DNA from: Diphasiastrum complanatum
Lineage: Eukaryota; Streptophyta; Lycopodiopsida; Lycopodiales; Lycopodiaceae
DNA length: 64,000 bases
NCBI GenBank assembly: GCA_029204225.1
Contig: CM055095.1
Coordinates: 60,220,540 to 60,284,539, forward strand
Reading direction: 5' to 3'
Position 1 is the stretch's first letter, and the number at the start of each line of letters is the position of its first letter. Below are positions 24,280 through 36,727 of this stretch, piece by piece. A model generated the notes under the pieces. The model was not told the DNA's origin. It worked only from the letters and a program-made list of their open reading frames with translations, and did not search any database. The translations under genes and the position numbers were made by a program.

Positions 24280-25225
24280 CACCTCCATCACCATTTGATT
24301 TACCACTACCACCATTCCTACCATCCTCGTTGCTACTGATACGACGACACAGCTAATTGTTCCACTTTCAACTCGCCCCACAACCTCTACACATTCTTTT
24401 CCTACCTACCATTTCCTTCATTTTGAATTTCTAACTCTTCTAGACTATGACAGTTTGCTCAAGAAAGCCAGAGAAACCTTGTAATGGCATACCGAGACCT
24501 CATACCATCTGCATTGGTTGGTGCACTGGCTTGCACAACAAATAGATGAGCTTAGGATGGCAAATTTCTTAATGTCAACGAGGACTAAAAATAGTTTCCT
24601 TTTTATAATTAGCAAATACATAAGTAGATAAAGTCGGATTTAGAGCTACTACTATTGGTTAGTTGAGATACATTGAAACTAGTCACTTATTTCTAGGTTT
24701 TTGGTGAAGTACCTAGAAGGAGCCATTTTAGGGCAAGTTTACGGAAACTGGCCAAATGGCATTATGGATGCTATAAATAGTTGTAAAAAAGTAAATAAAT
24801 GATCTTCATGTTGTAATTTTCTATGGAAAACTTTTCTCTTTTGATTCTATGTCTATCTCTTGCATATTTCTTATGATATCTTGACTTTCAATGTGTAGAA
24901 TGTGATTTTTCTTGTTGTACTTGATTTTACACGTGTGAAGTGTGATGTACTAATGCTTTTGTACGGAAAGAAATAGTACCATATCATATCTAAGTGATTT
25001 TGATCATATCTTCATGTATTTCCAAGTTCTAGCATGGTAGATGCATGATTTCTAGCTCGTGAATGATTCTAGATGTGCGCCCAATTTTGTCTAAAGATCT
25101 AATGATCCATTAAGCATGTTTGGAATTATTTTGATGTTTTATTTGACATTTTACTTAAACTGTATTTTTTGCAGGTATTCTGCACTGCAGGGTTCTGAGT
25201 GTTTCATTGTTTGTTTGAAAAAAAT
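24280..25225. other. No gene seen
   Basis: AT-rich sequence closely matching 47250-48200 in the right arm (about four differences over roughly 245 bp in the part I compared). No domain or tandem array is visible. Confidence 0.6.
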
Positions 25226-25228
25226 CTC

Positions 25229-25256
25229 AGAACCTCCCACCACGATGGGAGGTTCT
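25229..25256. repeat. CCTCCC/GGGAGG palindrome 1
   Basis: AGAACCTCCCACC-ACGA-TGGGAGGTTCT: an almost perfect inverted repeat able to form a hairpin. Pairs with 47220-47246 of the right arm. A second copy follows 485 bp downstream. Confidence 0.9.
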
Positions 25257-25259
25257 CAT

Positions 25260-25713
25260 TGCATCATTGTCTGTGTACTTTCATTTGTTACCGCACTCAT
25301 TGGAGGTCGTGAATGCGGTTGTCAAAGCCCTCTTTTTATCGTGTCGTAGGGGACCGCAATCTTGCAGTTGTTGTTGTCTACGACTGAGTCGTCCAAATCT
25401 TGACCTTGCGGTAGTCTTCGACTCAGTCATGCAAATCGCACGTTACGACCTTGCGGTTTCCTGCGATGCCTCGTGTAGACCACATGACAGGACTTGTGAT
25501 GCTTTTCGCTAGAACCGCATGAACTACCGTTGTGATATTCTACGGTCCAATCACCCGTGGGTCGTCGCAGGTTTGAACTTAGGGTTTTGTAAGTTGCGAT
25601 TTCCTTCCTTTGAGACCAACAATTGTTATGAACCGCATGCTGGCCCTTTCCGGTGAGGTTGCGGTTACGGATGCGGTCCTGTGGCAAATTCCTTTGTATA
25701 TAAAACCAGGGCA
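25260..25713 (+). repeat. GCGGT-rich segment between two palindromes (left arm)
   Basis: Rich in TGCGGT and CGACT words with inverted partial copies (CTACGACTGAGTCGTCC). Both ends are palindromes (25229, 25714). The right-arm mirror is 46765-47219. The open frames 25267-25512 and 25610 onward are not supported as genes. Confidence 0.6.
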
Positions 25714-25741
25714 GAACCTCCCACCGTGGCGGGACGTTCCA
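25714..25741. repeat. CCTCCC/GGGAGG palindrome 2
   Basis: AGAACCTCCCACCGTGGCGGGACGTTCC, one mismatch from perfect. The left arm ends 28 bp further on, at 25769. Pairs with 46736-46764. Confidence 0.9.
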
Positions 25742-25769
25742 CAGCATTTTTTATATATATCTTATAGTA

Positions 25770-26580
25770 CCACATTCCTAAGGTACTCTAGAGTTGTTCT
25801 GGATCGTCACTTGATAGATAGTCCTTTTGTCAAGCTCAATAACATCAAAATGACAAAAGACGAGAAAGTATGTGACTACATTGAACGATTTAAAAGATTA
25901 AAAAGTCAGGTACAAGAGCAACCCACTGAGTCTATGCTCATAATTTGGCTCCTTATTGGACTCCCACGATGGATACGACGTGAACTTTGTTCCAATGATG
26001 AATACACATCATTGAAACAAGCCATGTCTGATGCCATTCGGGAATAAGATGAGGGTTCAGATGTAGATGCGCCACGTGAACGGTGAGCACATCGCGCTGT
26101 CCAAGAATCTCGACCAAATGACGAAACACGAGAATAGTTGTGGAAAACACAGATGGAGTTGCTTAACCAGCAACAGATGGAGAAACTCACGAAAGAGTTT
26201 CAAAACACTCTTAAGTCTATCCAGAGTTTGATGCCAGGTCAGCTACCCACTGGCCAAATCCACCATAGATGAGAGAACGCATGGTGCCCTCATTGTCGAG
26301 GTGCACACACTGGCAATGAGTGCCCTTCATACCAACTGGTCCCAGATACTTCATTGATCAAATGTGACATCTACGACTTTATGGGACATACATCACTTTA
26401 TTGCCATTATAACCTGAGGAATTAGCCTCACAACCAATCAGGGGGACATTATCAACCTCCTCGACAACCGTTTGTTTCATAAAACCAACACATGCATACC
26501 AACCATGAAACAACCAAGTCCACATACAAGAGTTGCCTAGACAACCTAGACATGAACCTCAACCACAGGTGGTGCAGTGG
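25770..26580 (+). pseudogene. Ty3/gypsy gag fragment, copy 2
   Basis: Starts abruptly at CCACATTCCTAAGG, immediately after the inner end of the left arm. Reads SRVVLDRHLIDSPFVKL, CDYIERFKRLKSQ, LIGLPRWIRRELCSND and AMSDAIRE, then stops at about 26045, near 26084 and near 26134. After another stop come the knuckle CPHCRGAHTGNEC (about 26287-26325) and the linker. It is 9 bp shorter than the sisters in the LNQQHQQQ coiled coil. It duplicates the outer-arm gag (63077-63880) in the same orientation and ends at 26580 at the start of the nested inverted repeat. Confidence 0.85.
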
Positions 26581-26800
26581 TGCTCTTGGGTAGCTCTGGC
26601 CGAGCATATTGGGGATTCGTCAGAATCAGCCAACACCTGGCAATGAGTGGCGGATGCCACGAGTTGTGCAAGGACTGGATGGTCCAACCAATGAACCATT
26701 ACCTCACGTAATTGACGGTCGACCGATTTTTTTAGTTGTTGTGTACCTCTTCTGCTCCCATTCTTTGTCTCACACTGAGCGCACCTCTCGTGCATGGTCT

Positions 26801-27032
<232 letters not shown>

Positions 27033-27549
27033 AAAGTCATGACTACATGATTCTAGTCTAAGCATAACAATCAAAGTAACAACACAAGGGAACAGGTGGT
27101 GGATAGACTAACCCAACTAAACCTAGATGGTACGGATCTAGCCCCCAAGCTATGGATCAATCAGAATCATAGAAAGATGAATCACACTTGCAGCATGTAG
27201 CTACCAATACCAGAATCAAGCTTATACTAGTGAGAGCCCAATAGGTATACTTCTACCCTCCAAGGCCCATGCACCACTAGTAGTGCACTGTGACACCTCA
27301 TTGGACACCTCTGCAGCCTATTTAGGCCAGTCATCCAATTCGCTAATGACTCACTGATAGACCCATACCAGCTCCACCACCAAGTGTTTCGGCCTACAAC
27401 CATTAATTATGAGCATGTACACATAAGGGCCCCAATTCCCTTATAGTCACAATTAGCTTATGACTTATTGGTCTATCAGTCCCTAGAGTGGACACGCTAC
27501 CCGAGACCAGTCATGGGCATGACATTCTTCCCCCCTTATTCAAGTTTTG

Positions 27550-27800
27550 TCCTCAGAACTTAAAAGTGGGAATGTTCCTCCTTCACGAAATCCATGGAAA
27601 TACTATCCCATCTCTTATTTAGGATATCCAATGGATGCAACAATCTACTAGCCTTATGGCTTTCAGCTTTATTCAACTGGCATTGGTCACACTTGGCCAC
27701 ATAAGATTCTACAAAGGGCTTAGTTTTGGCCAATAGAAGTCCCTTTGTACCAAATCTAATGTACGATGTATGTCAGGATCTCCTGCGCATGGTGAGTCAT
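27550..27800 (-). pseudogene. Ty3/gypsy integrase zinc-binding fragment (nested left arm)
   Basis: Mirror of 33319-33597. On the minus strand it shows the HHCC integrase pattern: a start at CATGACTCACCATGCGCAGG, then DFYWPK-like, CHQCQLNK-like and HKAxRLLHPLDI sequence, broken by stops. Downstream on the minus strand follow a polypurine tract and the LTR start. Confidence 0.75.
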
Positions 27801-27895
27801 GACATTCAACATTGAATCAATTAATTTTGGACTTTGGCAAAATCCAATTTCAAAAATGGACTTGAGAATTTCGAGATTTATAAAAATTCGATAAT

Positions 27896-28549
27896 TTAGC
27901 AGTATGTGAACCACGTTTGAATTGGGTATGACATGATTGTGTTCTGTAAAACCCATGCATCCACAAATATTATAAAACTTCTCATAAACATATCATATGT
28001 CAAAAACCTTTTCAAATCAATTAAAAAGTATATAACATTCATCAAAAAATGACACATTAATAGTATATTGATAGTCACAATAGTGCGACCGATGGTGTTC
28101 ATGAGCTCCGCCACACAATATGACAATCTATATAAGCACACAAACCAACTTGGAGCACAAAAGGATTCAATAATGCTCCTAACACCTCGCCAATGCTTTG
28201 CTTTCTTTTTGTGATCTGGCTTACATGACACAAAATGTTTTGCCGAATTTTCACTATCTCTGAAACACAATCTCAAGAGTTTAAATTTGCTTTGCATGCA
28301 TTTATTGACATCATTCGGGGACTCAGCATTGTAAAGAACAAATAGAACAGGTTGCAAGTTCGGAATAATTATATTATTCTCTTTCAATGGAGTTTCCAGC
28401 TCGTAGTAACCCTCAAAAACATAACAACGTACATCATGCATTGCTTTGATGCTTGATTTGATACCCTCTTTCCTGTTGTGATCCAGAAAGAGAACAATCG
28501 CACAGACTTTGTGTTGTGGTGTGAGAGTTGTCAAACAATGGCAGACCAT
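27896..28549 (-). pseudogene. ORF2 copy C, C-terminal part (unrecognised)
   Basis: A 217-codon open frame beginning MVCHCLTTLTPQHKVC and IVLFLDHNRKEG, and continuing SSIKAMHDVRCYVFEGYYEL, NLQPVLFVLYNAE, KLLRLCFRDSENSAKHFVSC. It matches ORF2 copy B (32560-33015) closely, apart from substitutions and a run-on at the end. The N-terminal half is missing because the nested arm ends at 28551. With no start region of its own it is probably not expressed as a proper protein. Confidence 0.75.
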
Positions 28550-28679
28550 TGGTTCTGGTGCCCAGCCTCGACCTAAATCATAGGTACTATATAAGTATTT
28601 TTTTAAGACTTAGGATTATACACATATAAATTAGCTTGTAACATTAAGCTAATCATTTTTGTAATTGTAAAATGAAATT

Positions 28680-31600
28680 CGTATCAACAGAGGTACAATG
28701 AAAAGATATATTGCGAGTGCGAACAATGCAAAGGATTGAAAATTCGAGAAAGACGAATAGTGGCACAACATCTGTGGAAGTTTGGAAAGCACATTGAGGA
28801 GCCCAATGTGGATTTGGAGGTACATTTTGACTATTTAGTACTGTTCTTATCATACACATATTTATAAGTTTTTTGAAAAATATAAAACTAATGTTTGTGT
28901 AATGTTTCACTCTTGCAGAATAATATATTGGTGTCAATGTCTTATAACACGCCGATTGACAATCTTATCAACAAGATAAGAAATATCGATTTTGGATCAT
29001 CTTTGGCATTAGATGAGGATCTTGTTGATGATCATAATGATGTCACTAGTCACTACACACCTCATGATGTGGAAGTTATGCATCTTTCCATTTCGCACAT
29101 CACTCACTCCACGACACCTCACATAGATCTTTCCGTGGAATATATTCATATAACGTCTATGAGCATCATGATGTTGAAGAACGCACTGAACATGATAGTG
29201 AATCATTTATTAGTGCCGAGGAAAAAAAATTGAGAGAAGAATCAAACACACCATTATATCCTGGAGCAAAGGCATCTTGTTTGGCCGCTTCGTTGCTTAT
29301 ATTGAACCTCCAAGCAAAAAATAAATGGAGTGATACAAGTGTTACATCCTTATTTGGGAATGAACTATACATTGCATCATGCTTGTCCAAAAGATTGCAT
29401 CTTATATCGTGGTGAGTATCGAGGGTTAAAACTTGTCCTATATGCAATACTCCTCGATATCGAGATGACTTACAAGGGACCACTATCCCATGCAAGGTGT
29501 TACGACACTTTCCAATAATCCCATGATTGCAATGATGGTTTCGTTGCAAGTCTCTTGCAGAACTTGTGAATTGGCATGCTAGTCATCGTTCTTCGGATGA
29601 GATCATGAGAGTACCCTCAGACTCTCCTGCATGGAAACACATTGACAAAGAATATCCATGTTTCGCAAGTGAAACAAGAAATATAAGATTTGGACTTGCA
29701 ACAAACGGGGTTAACCCCTTTGGAAAAATGTCAAGCACGTGGTCTACTTGGCCATTGGTGTTGGTCAACTATAACATTCCACCTTGGCTAAGCATTAAAA
29801 AAGGACATCTCATGCTAGCACTTCTAATTCCTGGAAAAAGGAAGATCAGAAACAAGAATGCCTCCAAAGAGAATGTTCGTGGTAGATTGGCACAAACTTT
29901 GGATTGAATCCGAGACTAAGTCAATCGATGGTATAAAAAGACTATCCATCTTTCATTGTTTACCATATTGGAATAACCTTTTGATCAATCACTTGCTTTA
30001 TCCTATGCACATATTCAAAAATGTGGGTGAATCAATATGGAAACACTTGGTGGGCACCAAAGACAATATTTTTGCCAGGCATGATCTACAAGAATCAAAA
30101 ACAAAAAAAGAGTATTGGCCAAAATTATGTACTGATGGAAATACCTATAGTATTCCAAGAGCCCCTTAAATTCTTACAAAACAAAAGTATAAGTACGTAC
30201 GGTTAGTCATTTGCGAGATGAGAACACCCAACAAGTTTTGCTCATTCACTACAAACATCATTCACAGCTGAAGGAAAACTCCATGGTCTAAAATCTCATG
30301 ATTCTAAAGATGGTCGAGTACATATTTCCAATGTGCATTCGTGGTTGTCTCACTGATCAACTTTGTGATGCCATTTACAAATTAGCATCCATTGTCAGGT
30401 ACTTAATTTTTTTTGTTTACATCGATATCTTATGAAATTGCGTGTTTTTTTTCTAATACAAGTTTGATAAAATAATATGAATGTACTAAAATCTAGTTAT
30501 ACTACAAACATGATGTAGATGGATGTGTGGCAAGGAGATTCGTGAGATAGACGTGCAAACAAAACAAGAAGATATGGTGGAGGCTGTATGTATGCTTGAG
30601 AGGGATTTTCCAACTTCTATCCTAGACATACAGGTGCATTTGCTTGTGCACTTGGTCCAAGAAGTTGGTATTATCGAACCTGTGCACTCAAGGTATAATA
30701 CACTTGAATTTGATTTTAGTGGTTTCAATAAATGTAGTATAATTTTTTCAAATTATAAATAACAGAATGTTCTCATTGATGTGTTAAAGTTTTATGTTGG
30801 TGGATGTTTTTCTTGGAGAGATTCATGAAAGTGTTGAAAGATTTTGTGCGTTAGAAGGCAAGGCCAGAGGGAAGCATGTCAGAGGGATGGTTAGTGCAAG
30901 AATCTCTATTTTATGTTACCGAAGTTTTGTTTCAAATAGATCTATCTGCTCCACGACTATGGCATGATGAGGAAAGCAATGAGGTGAAGGTGAAAAACCT
31001 CAAGGTATGGGTACTCTTAAAGAAATGACACCTATTTTGAGAGAAAAAATTTCAGCCTTCATGCTATATAATTTAGGAGTAATGGATAAATGGTTGGAAT
31101 TATATGAAGAAAAAAAAAAGAGTATTGACTAGAAATCGACACCGACGCAATAGGCGTAGAGGTCGAGCTACACCATCACATGATCTTGAGCCATTGCCCA
31201 ACCAATGCACTATAGACTGGATGGTTGATACACTCCAACAAGTAACATCAAAGGGACAATTCATATCTGACACATAATGGGAATTTGCAAGAGGATGTCA
31301 TTGGAAGGTTTGTCTATAACTCTATTTTTTTTAAGTGAACAATTCTAATTTGTACGATGATTGACTATAGTGCAATGTGGGCATATGGTCGTCATCATCG
31401 CATTGAATAAATTGATATGAAACGACGAACTTATGATTGTGGTGTCATGGCTTACTTCCATCAAGAAAGTCGGAGTAGTGCTCGAGATCAAAGTCCAATT
31501 TATGGAGAGCTTGAGTATGTAGGAACCATACAAGCCATATATGAGGTGTGTTTTGGTGAAATGGGTATATTTGTTGTTTGACGTGAAATGGTTCAAAATC

Positions 31601-31976
31601 AACTATAGAGTGTCAAATGCAACTGTAAAAAAAGATCGTAGTGGATTTTTTTGCTATCGATTCAACCAAGACATTAAGCATGGACTTTTCAGACACATTG
31701 GTGTTGCTTCGTCATTGTGAATAGGTGTGCATGAATTTCACATTTTTTCTTTTTGTCAATTGTGGTCAATGTTATATTAGTCATCTACACTACTTTTTCA
31801 TTACTTCTATTTATTGTGAACTAAAATGTGAGCATAACAAATATCTAGTCCTACCATAGCTGAATGTGCAGGTATTTTTTCAACCAGATCGACTAAACAA
31901 AGATTGGTGGTATGTTGTTCAAATTAAGCCACGCTCAAGACATGTATTCGAAAATGCATATGTTGAAAATGAAATG
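28680..31976 (+). pseudogene. CACTA transposon transposase remnant, TNP2/DUF4218/DUF4216 (copy B)
   Basis: Plus-strand exons in the order of plant En/Spm transposases. 28690-28820: transposase-associated N-domain (ECEQCKGLKIRERRIVAQHLW). 29566-29850: MRVPSDSPAWKHID, RFGLATNGVNPFGKMSSTWS, NYNIPPWLSIKKGH, LLIPGKRK, the TNP2 hallmark. 29858-30169: HCLPYWNNLL and ARHDLQ. 30270-30400: LHGLKSHDSKD to IYKLASIVR, then a GT..AG intron. 30520-30690: DUF4218 (EDMVEAVCMLERDFP, VHLLVHLVQE), intron, then WMFFLERFMK and ARPEGSMSEG-like. 31410-31970: DUF4216 (TYDCGVMAYFHQ, SPIYGELEYVG, LFDVKWFK). Compared with copy A a segment between LLIPGKRK and MPPKRM is deleted, and stops occur. CACTA termini were not found. 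Confidence 0.88.
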
Positions 31977-31979
31977 GAA

Positions 31980-33015
31980 GATTTGAAGCTCAGATGTTTG
32001 AGGTATATGCCGAACGCCATGTGCAATCGTATCCTAAAGAAGCTTGTAAATGGAGAATTGTATTTTGGAAGAAAAAATAGAGAAAAATACATTGATGAAG
32101 GAGTTCTTCTTATGATTCGTGAGATGGTTGCACAAAGTGTTGTACAGAATTTGCACTACAGAAGAAGACTTGCCTTCAGATGTGGACTACAATAAAGAGA
32201 GCATGACACAACTCTCAAAAATCATCGACCCGACTTTTTGTCGGAATTGGGTTAGAGCGCACGATGGAAAAGGCAAAGGTATAACTTCAAAATTGATTGG
32301 TGTTATACCTATTCCCTTGAGAGTAGCTGCAGAAAATATTAAACAAAAATATCTTGTCGTCCACAATACTAAGCATGAAACTGGAACCTCTAGTAGCACC
32401 AAATGGAGGTTCTTCTACAAAGTAAAAACTTCAAAAAATGAGGAGGCCATCTGTTGTGGAGCTGAAGACTCAAGTTTCATGACACTTCCTTCTTCGTTGT
32501 GGGAGCATCCCACATTGTATATATTTGATAACTTTGAGTCTTTAGACTTCAATTACATTTTGTCAATGGTCTGCCATTGTTTGACAACTCTCACGCCACA
32601 ACACAATGTCTGTGTGATTGTTCTCTATCTAGATCACAACAGGAAAGAGGGTTTCAAATCAAGCATCAAAGCAATGCATGATGTATGTTGTTCTGTTTTT
32701 GAGGGTTACTACGAGCTGACACCTCCATTGAAAGAGAATAATATAACTATTCCGAACTTGCAGCCTGTTTTGTTTGTTCTTTACAATGGTGAGTGTCCGA
32801 ATGATGTCAGCCAGTGTGTGCAAGACAAATTTAAACTCTTGAGATTGTGTTTCGGAGATAGTGAAAAATCAGCAAAACATTTTGTGTCATGTAAGCCAAT
32901 CACAAAAAGAAAGCAAAGCATTGGCGAGGTGTTAGCAGCATTACTGAATCCTTTTGTGCTCCAAGTTGATTTGTGTGCTTATATAGAATGTCATATTGTG
33001 TGGCAGAGCTCATGA
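31980..33015 (+). pseudogene. ORF2 copy B, most complete copy (unrecognised)
   Basis: Directly downstream of and merging with the DUF4216 exon. The frame up to 32195 reads CNRILKKLVNGELYFGRK and LLMIREMVAQSVVQ; a 2-base loss near 32152 relative to copy A shifts it. From there about 290 codons are open to 33015: DLPSDVDYNKESMTQLSK, DPTFCRNWVRAHDGKG, PIPLRVAAENIKQKYLV, TKWRFFYKVKTSKNEEA, SLWEHPTLYIFDNFESLD, IVLYLDHNRKEGFKSS, FEGYYELTPPLKENNI, KLLRLCFGDSEKSAKHFV. Cys/His residues are scattered without a clear zinc pattern. No family recognised. Its place suggests a second CACTA protein or a captured gene. Confidence 0.65.
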
Positions 33016-33318
33016 ACAACATCGGTCGCACTATTGTGACTATCGATATACTATTAATGTGTCATTTTTTGATGAATGTTATATACTTTTTAATTGATTT
33101 GAAAAGGTTTTTGACATATGATATGTTTATGAGAAATTTTATAATATTTGTGTATGCATGTGTTTTACATAACACAATCATGTCATATACCCAATTCAAA
33201 CGTGGTTCACATACTGCTAAATCATCGAATTTCTATAAATGAACATTGTCTCAAAATTCTCAAATCCATTTTTGAAAAAATTGCCAAAGTCCAAAATTAA
33301 TTGATACAATGTTGAATG

Positions 33319-33597
33319 TCATGACTCACCATGCGCAGGACATCCCGACATACATCGTACATTAGATTTGGTATGAAGGGACTTTTATTGGCCAAAACTC
33401 GAGCCCTTTGTAGAATCTTATGTGGTCAAGTGTGACTAATGCCAGCTGAATAAAGTTGAATGCCATAAGGCCGGAAGATTGTTGCATCCATTGGATATCC
33501 CAAATAAGAGATGGGATAGTATTACCATGGATTTCGTGAAGGAGGAACTTTCTCACTTTTAAGTTCTGAGGATAGAACTTGAATAAGGGGGGAATAA
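33319..33597 (+). pseudogene. Ty3/gypsy integrase fragment with polypurine tract
   Basis: Reads HDSPCAGHPDIHRTLDLV, stop, RDFYWPKLEPFVESYVVKCD, stop, CQLNKVECHKAGRLLHPLDI, RWDSITMDFVKE: the HHCC zinc-binding domain and the first strand of the integrase core. It then jumps to a polypurine tract AATAAGGGGGGAATAA (about 33582-33597) and an LTR start. Most of the integrase core is deleted. The upstream edge joins ORF2-side sequence at about 33316. Confidence 0.85.
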
Positions 33598-34075
33598 TGT
33601 CATGCCCATGACGGGTCTTGGGTAGTGTGTCCACTCTAGGGACCGGTAGACCAACAACTCGTAAGTTAATTGCGACTATAAGGGAATTGGGGCCCTTATG
33701 TGTGCATGGTCATAATTAATGGTTGTAGGCCTAAACACTTGGTGGTGGAGCTAGTATGGGTCTATCAGTGAGTCATTAGTGAACTGGACGACATGGCCCA
33801 AATAGGCTGCAAAGGTGTCTAGTGAGGTGTCACAGTGCACTACTAGTGGTGCATGGGCCTTGGAGAGTAGAAGTATACCTCTTGGGCTCTCACTAGTGTA
33901 AGTTTGATTTCGGTATTGGTAGCTACATGCATTTCTCTTTCCATGATTCTGATTGATCCATAGCTTGGGGGCTAGATCCGTACCATCTAGGTTTGGTTGG
34001 GTTGGTTTATCCACCACCCGTTCCCTTGTGTTGTTGCTTTGATTGGTATGCTTAGACTAGAATCATGTAGTGAGG

Positions 34076-34155
<80 letters not shown>

Positions 34156-34201
34156 ATTTTTGCTGTGAATTGCATGCACGAGACAAAGTGAGAGCTCTCT
34201 T

Positions 34202-34242
<41 letters not shown>

Positions 34243-35400
34243 TAGACAAAGAATGAGAGTAGAAGAGATACACCACCTAAAAGAATCGGCCGACCGTCAA
34301 TTATGTGAGGTAGTGGTTCATTGGTTGGACCATTACCACAAATAATCCGGTCCTTGCAGAGCTCGTGGCATCCGCCACTCATTGCTAGGTGTTGGCCGAT
34401 TCCGACGAATCCCCATGATGCTCGGCCAGAGCTACCCAAGAGCACCACTCACCTTAGACCGATGAGGTCTCTGAAAAGACGAGACGAATGAAGACTAATA
34501 GCCGAGTATGAGAGCCAAGGAATACTAGTCAATATTGTCAAGTAGAAACTCTGTAAGCCTCATGGTGAATCTCGGAAGATGGAATAGCCATGTAGGAACT
34601 AGTATTTCTAGGCAAAGTAATAAATGCAAGTAGACTCCTCTTAAAGAAATTAGAGTGAGCCACCTTTTGATGGTGACCTCTAGTGGAGAGCATTATTCCA
34701 CTTGTAATTTGTGTAATGTGGAAATGCCACTAGGATGCCACCTAAGGAGCTCTCTTGCATATTTAAGAGACTCCCTCTTCGTGAATAGGAGATTTTTGTG
34801 AAATGTACCTACTCTAGGCTGAAATGAGAAGAGCCTCCACGAGTTTTGGTGCATCCATTGAGCTCCTTGATCATGCTTGTTTCTTGAGTGAATGCATTCA
34901 TGATGTTGCCCTTCCCTCCTTTGTGTGTGGTTGTGGTTTCTAGAGTGGATTAGATTTCCTGCTTTTCTAGAGTGTATTAGATTTCATTTCTTGTTTGTGG
35001 ATTAACATAGGAATCAACATTCAAGTAAACTAGATAGGCTGGGTTCGTGGTGTAGTTCTTGTATATCTCCTTACAACCCTGTTCTTGATGTTCTTGAGAT
35101 GTCCAAGAATCAGAAGACTGGTTGGTTTCTTGAATCTTGGACTTCTTGTTTTATGGATTTATGCAAGTATAGTAGTGTTTAGGATCTGATTTTAGTTCGT
35201 TTTTGTAGCATTAGAGTAGGATTTCAGTCATTGTTCAACAGTTTGCATGCTGATCTAATGGTTGAACATTTTGGCATGCATGCTTAATTGAATGTGGTCG
35301 TTTATGCACGTGCTTCAGTGCAAGAGTGACGAACCTGAGTGTCCTCTGACAGGCAGGACAATACTCCAATGTTAAACAGTCCATTCTGTCTGGTTTGGGC
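33598..35400 (+). repeat. Probable gypsy 3' LTR, degraded
   Basis: Starts TGTCATGCCCATGACGGG right after the polypurine tract. It includes AG microsatellites (34081-34154, 34204-34240), a hairpin-family fragment (34290-34345) and the block shared with 9330-9960 (34360-35400, ending CTCTGACAGGCAGGACAA). The 3' edge is uncertain and no 5' LTR partner is present in the window. Confidence 0.55.
34081..34240. repeat. AG microsatellites
   Basis: Two nearly pure AG runs (34081-34154 and 34204-34240) separated by about 50 bp containing GTGAATTGCATGCACGAGAC. Mirror of 26801-27027. Confidence 0.97.
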
Positions 35401-35529
35401 ATTGAAATAACAAGAACACATCTAATGAATGCCCACGAAGCCTGATAACAGGCAGAACCAACCTCGAAACTGTTCTAGAACAAGAAGAAAGAACTAGAAC
35501 AAGAACACAAGAAAGAAACAAAAAAGTCA

Positions 35530-35730
35530 ATAGATTCTGAAATAGAGAATCAGTAAACACCGGGTCTCAGATTATTTATGGTAACGGTCCTCCCAATGGC
35601 CATTATCTAATACGTAATTATCGTTCGTTTGACTTTAACCCATTCTTGGTCCCTATATTATTTGACATAATATAGGGCCCCGCCCCGAAGTGAATTCTTT
35701 CTGTTCTTAATTAAAATCTTTGCCTGGGTG
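35530..35730 (-). repeat. Hairpin-family fragment
   Basis: Contains GGTAACGGTCCTCCCAATGG..CATTATC and TATATTATTTGACATAATATA, the two hairpins typical of the blocks at 14780-17050 and 58680-60660. A dispersed single copy. Confidence 0.75.
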
Positions 35731-35751
35731 CATGCCGAGATATAGCGTGTG

Positions 35752-36330
<579 letters not shown>

Positions 36331-36727
36331 GAAGGCATTCTATCAGGAATGGTAAACTGCATGGCCTTAATATGTCTTCTGGGAAACAAAACAATAATCT
36401 GCCGGCTTTTGAAAATTAGGTAGTTTGTTTGCCTACATCTACTAGTTTGCTAACTCAAAGTGAATGATTCATCCAAAACTTGGAAGCTGGAGATGGTTTG
36501 ACCAGCAATGAAAGCGTAGACGCTATTTTTTCAAAACATTGTTTATAGCAAAATTCTAGGCTATGTTGAAGCACGTATTACAATTCATGTACTCGGGCCT
36601 GATTCAGAGACATGAGATGATGATATGGGAAAACCAAGAAAAATGATTTGATATCTCATTTCTCCTATTGATTTCATTGCAAGATGTTCTTGATCCATCA
36701 TCCCTTGTGTTTGCCACATAGAGAGAG

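Larger units (their letters stand above)
11190..25769 (+). repeat. Giant inverted repeat, left arm
   Basis: Reads as the reverse complement of 46707-64000. Anchor pairs: 11190/64000, 12150/63080, 12668-12904/62554-62318, 14082-14420/61025-60685, 17192/58494 (F-box start), 18642-19060/56905-56480, 22797/49679 and 25769/46707. The inner junction is sharp: both arms share CTTATAGTA and then diverge. The outer junction lies at or left of 11190 because the right arm is cut by the window end. Hand comparison gives about 1-2% mismatch in some blocks (18640-18850, 24360-24600) and about 5% around 19060-19860. Private differences are listed under the individual features. Confidence 0.95.
32564..34449 (-). 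repeat. Nested inverted repeat, right arm
   Basis: Reverse complement of 26576-28551 (see there). Its sequence runs on naturally at both ends: into the rest of ORF2 on the left, and into LTR-like sequence shared with 9330-9960 on the right. Confidence 0.9.

Noticed and set aside
28680-33015. Complete CACTA transposon with termini
   Set aside because: No CACTA-type terminal inverted repeats or 3-bp target duplications found; inner exons deleted and stops present.
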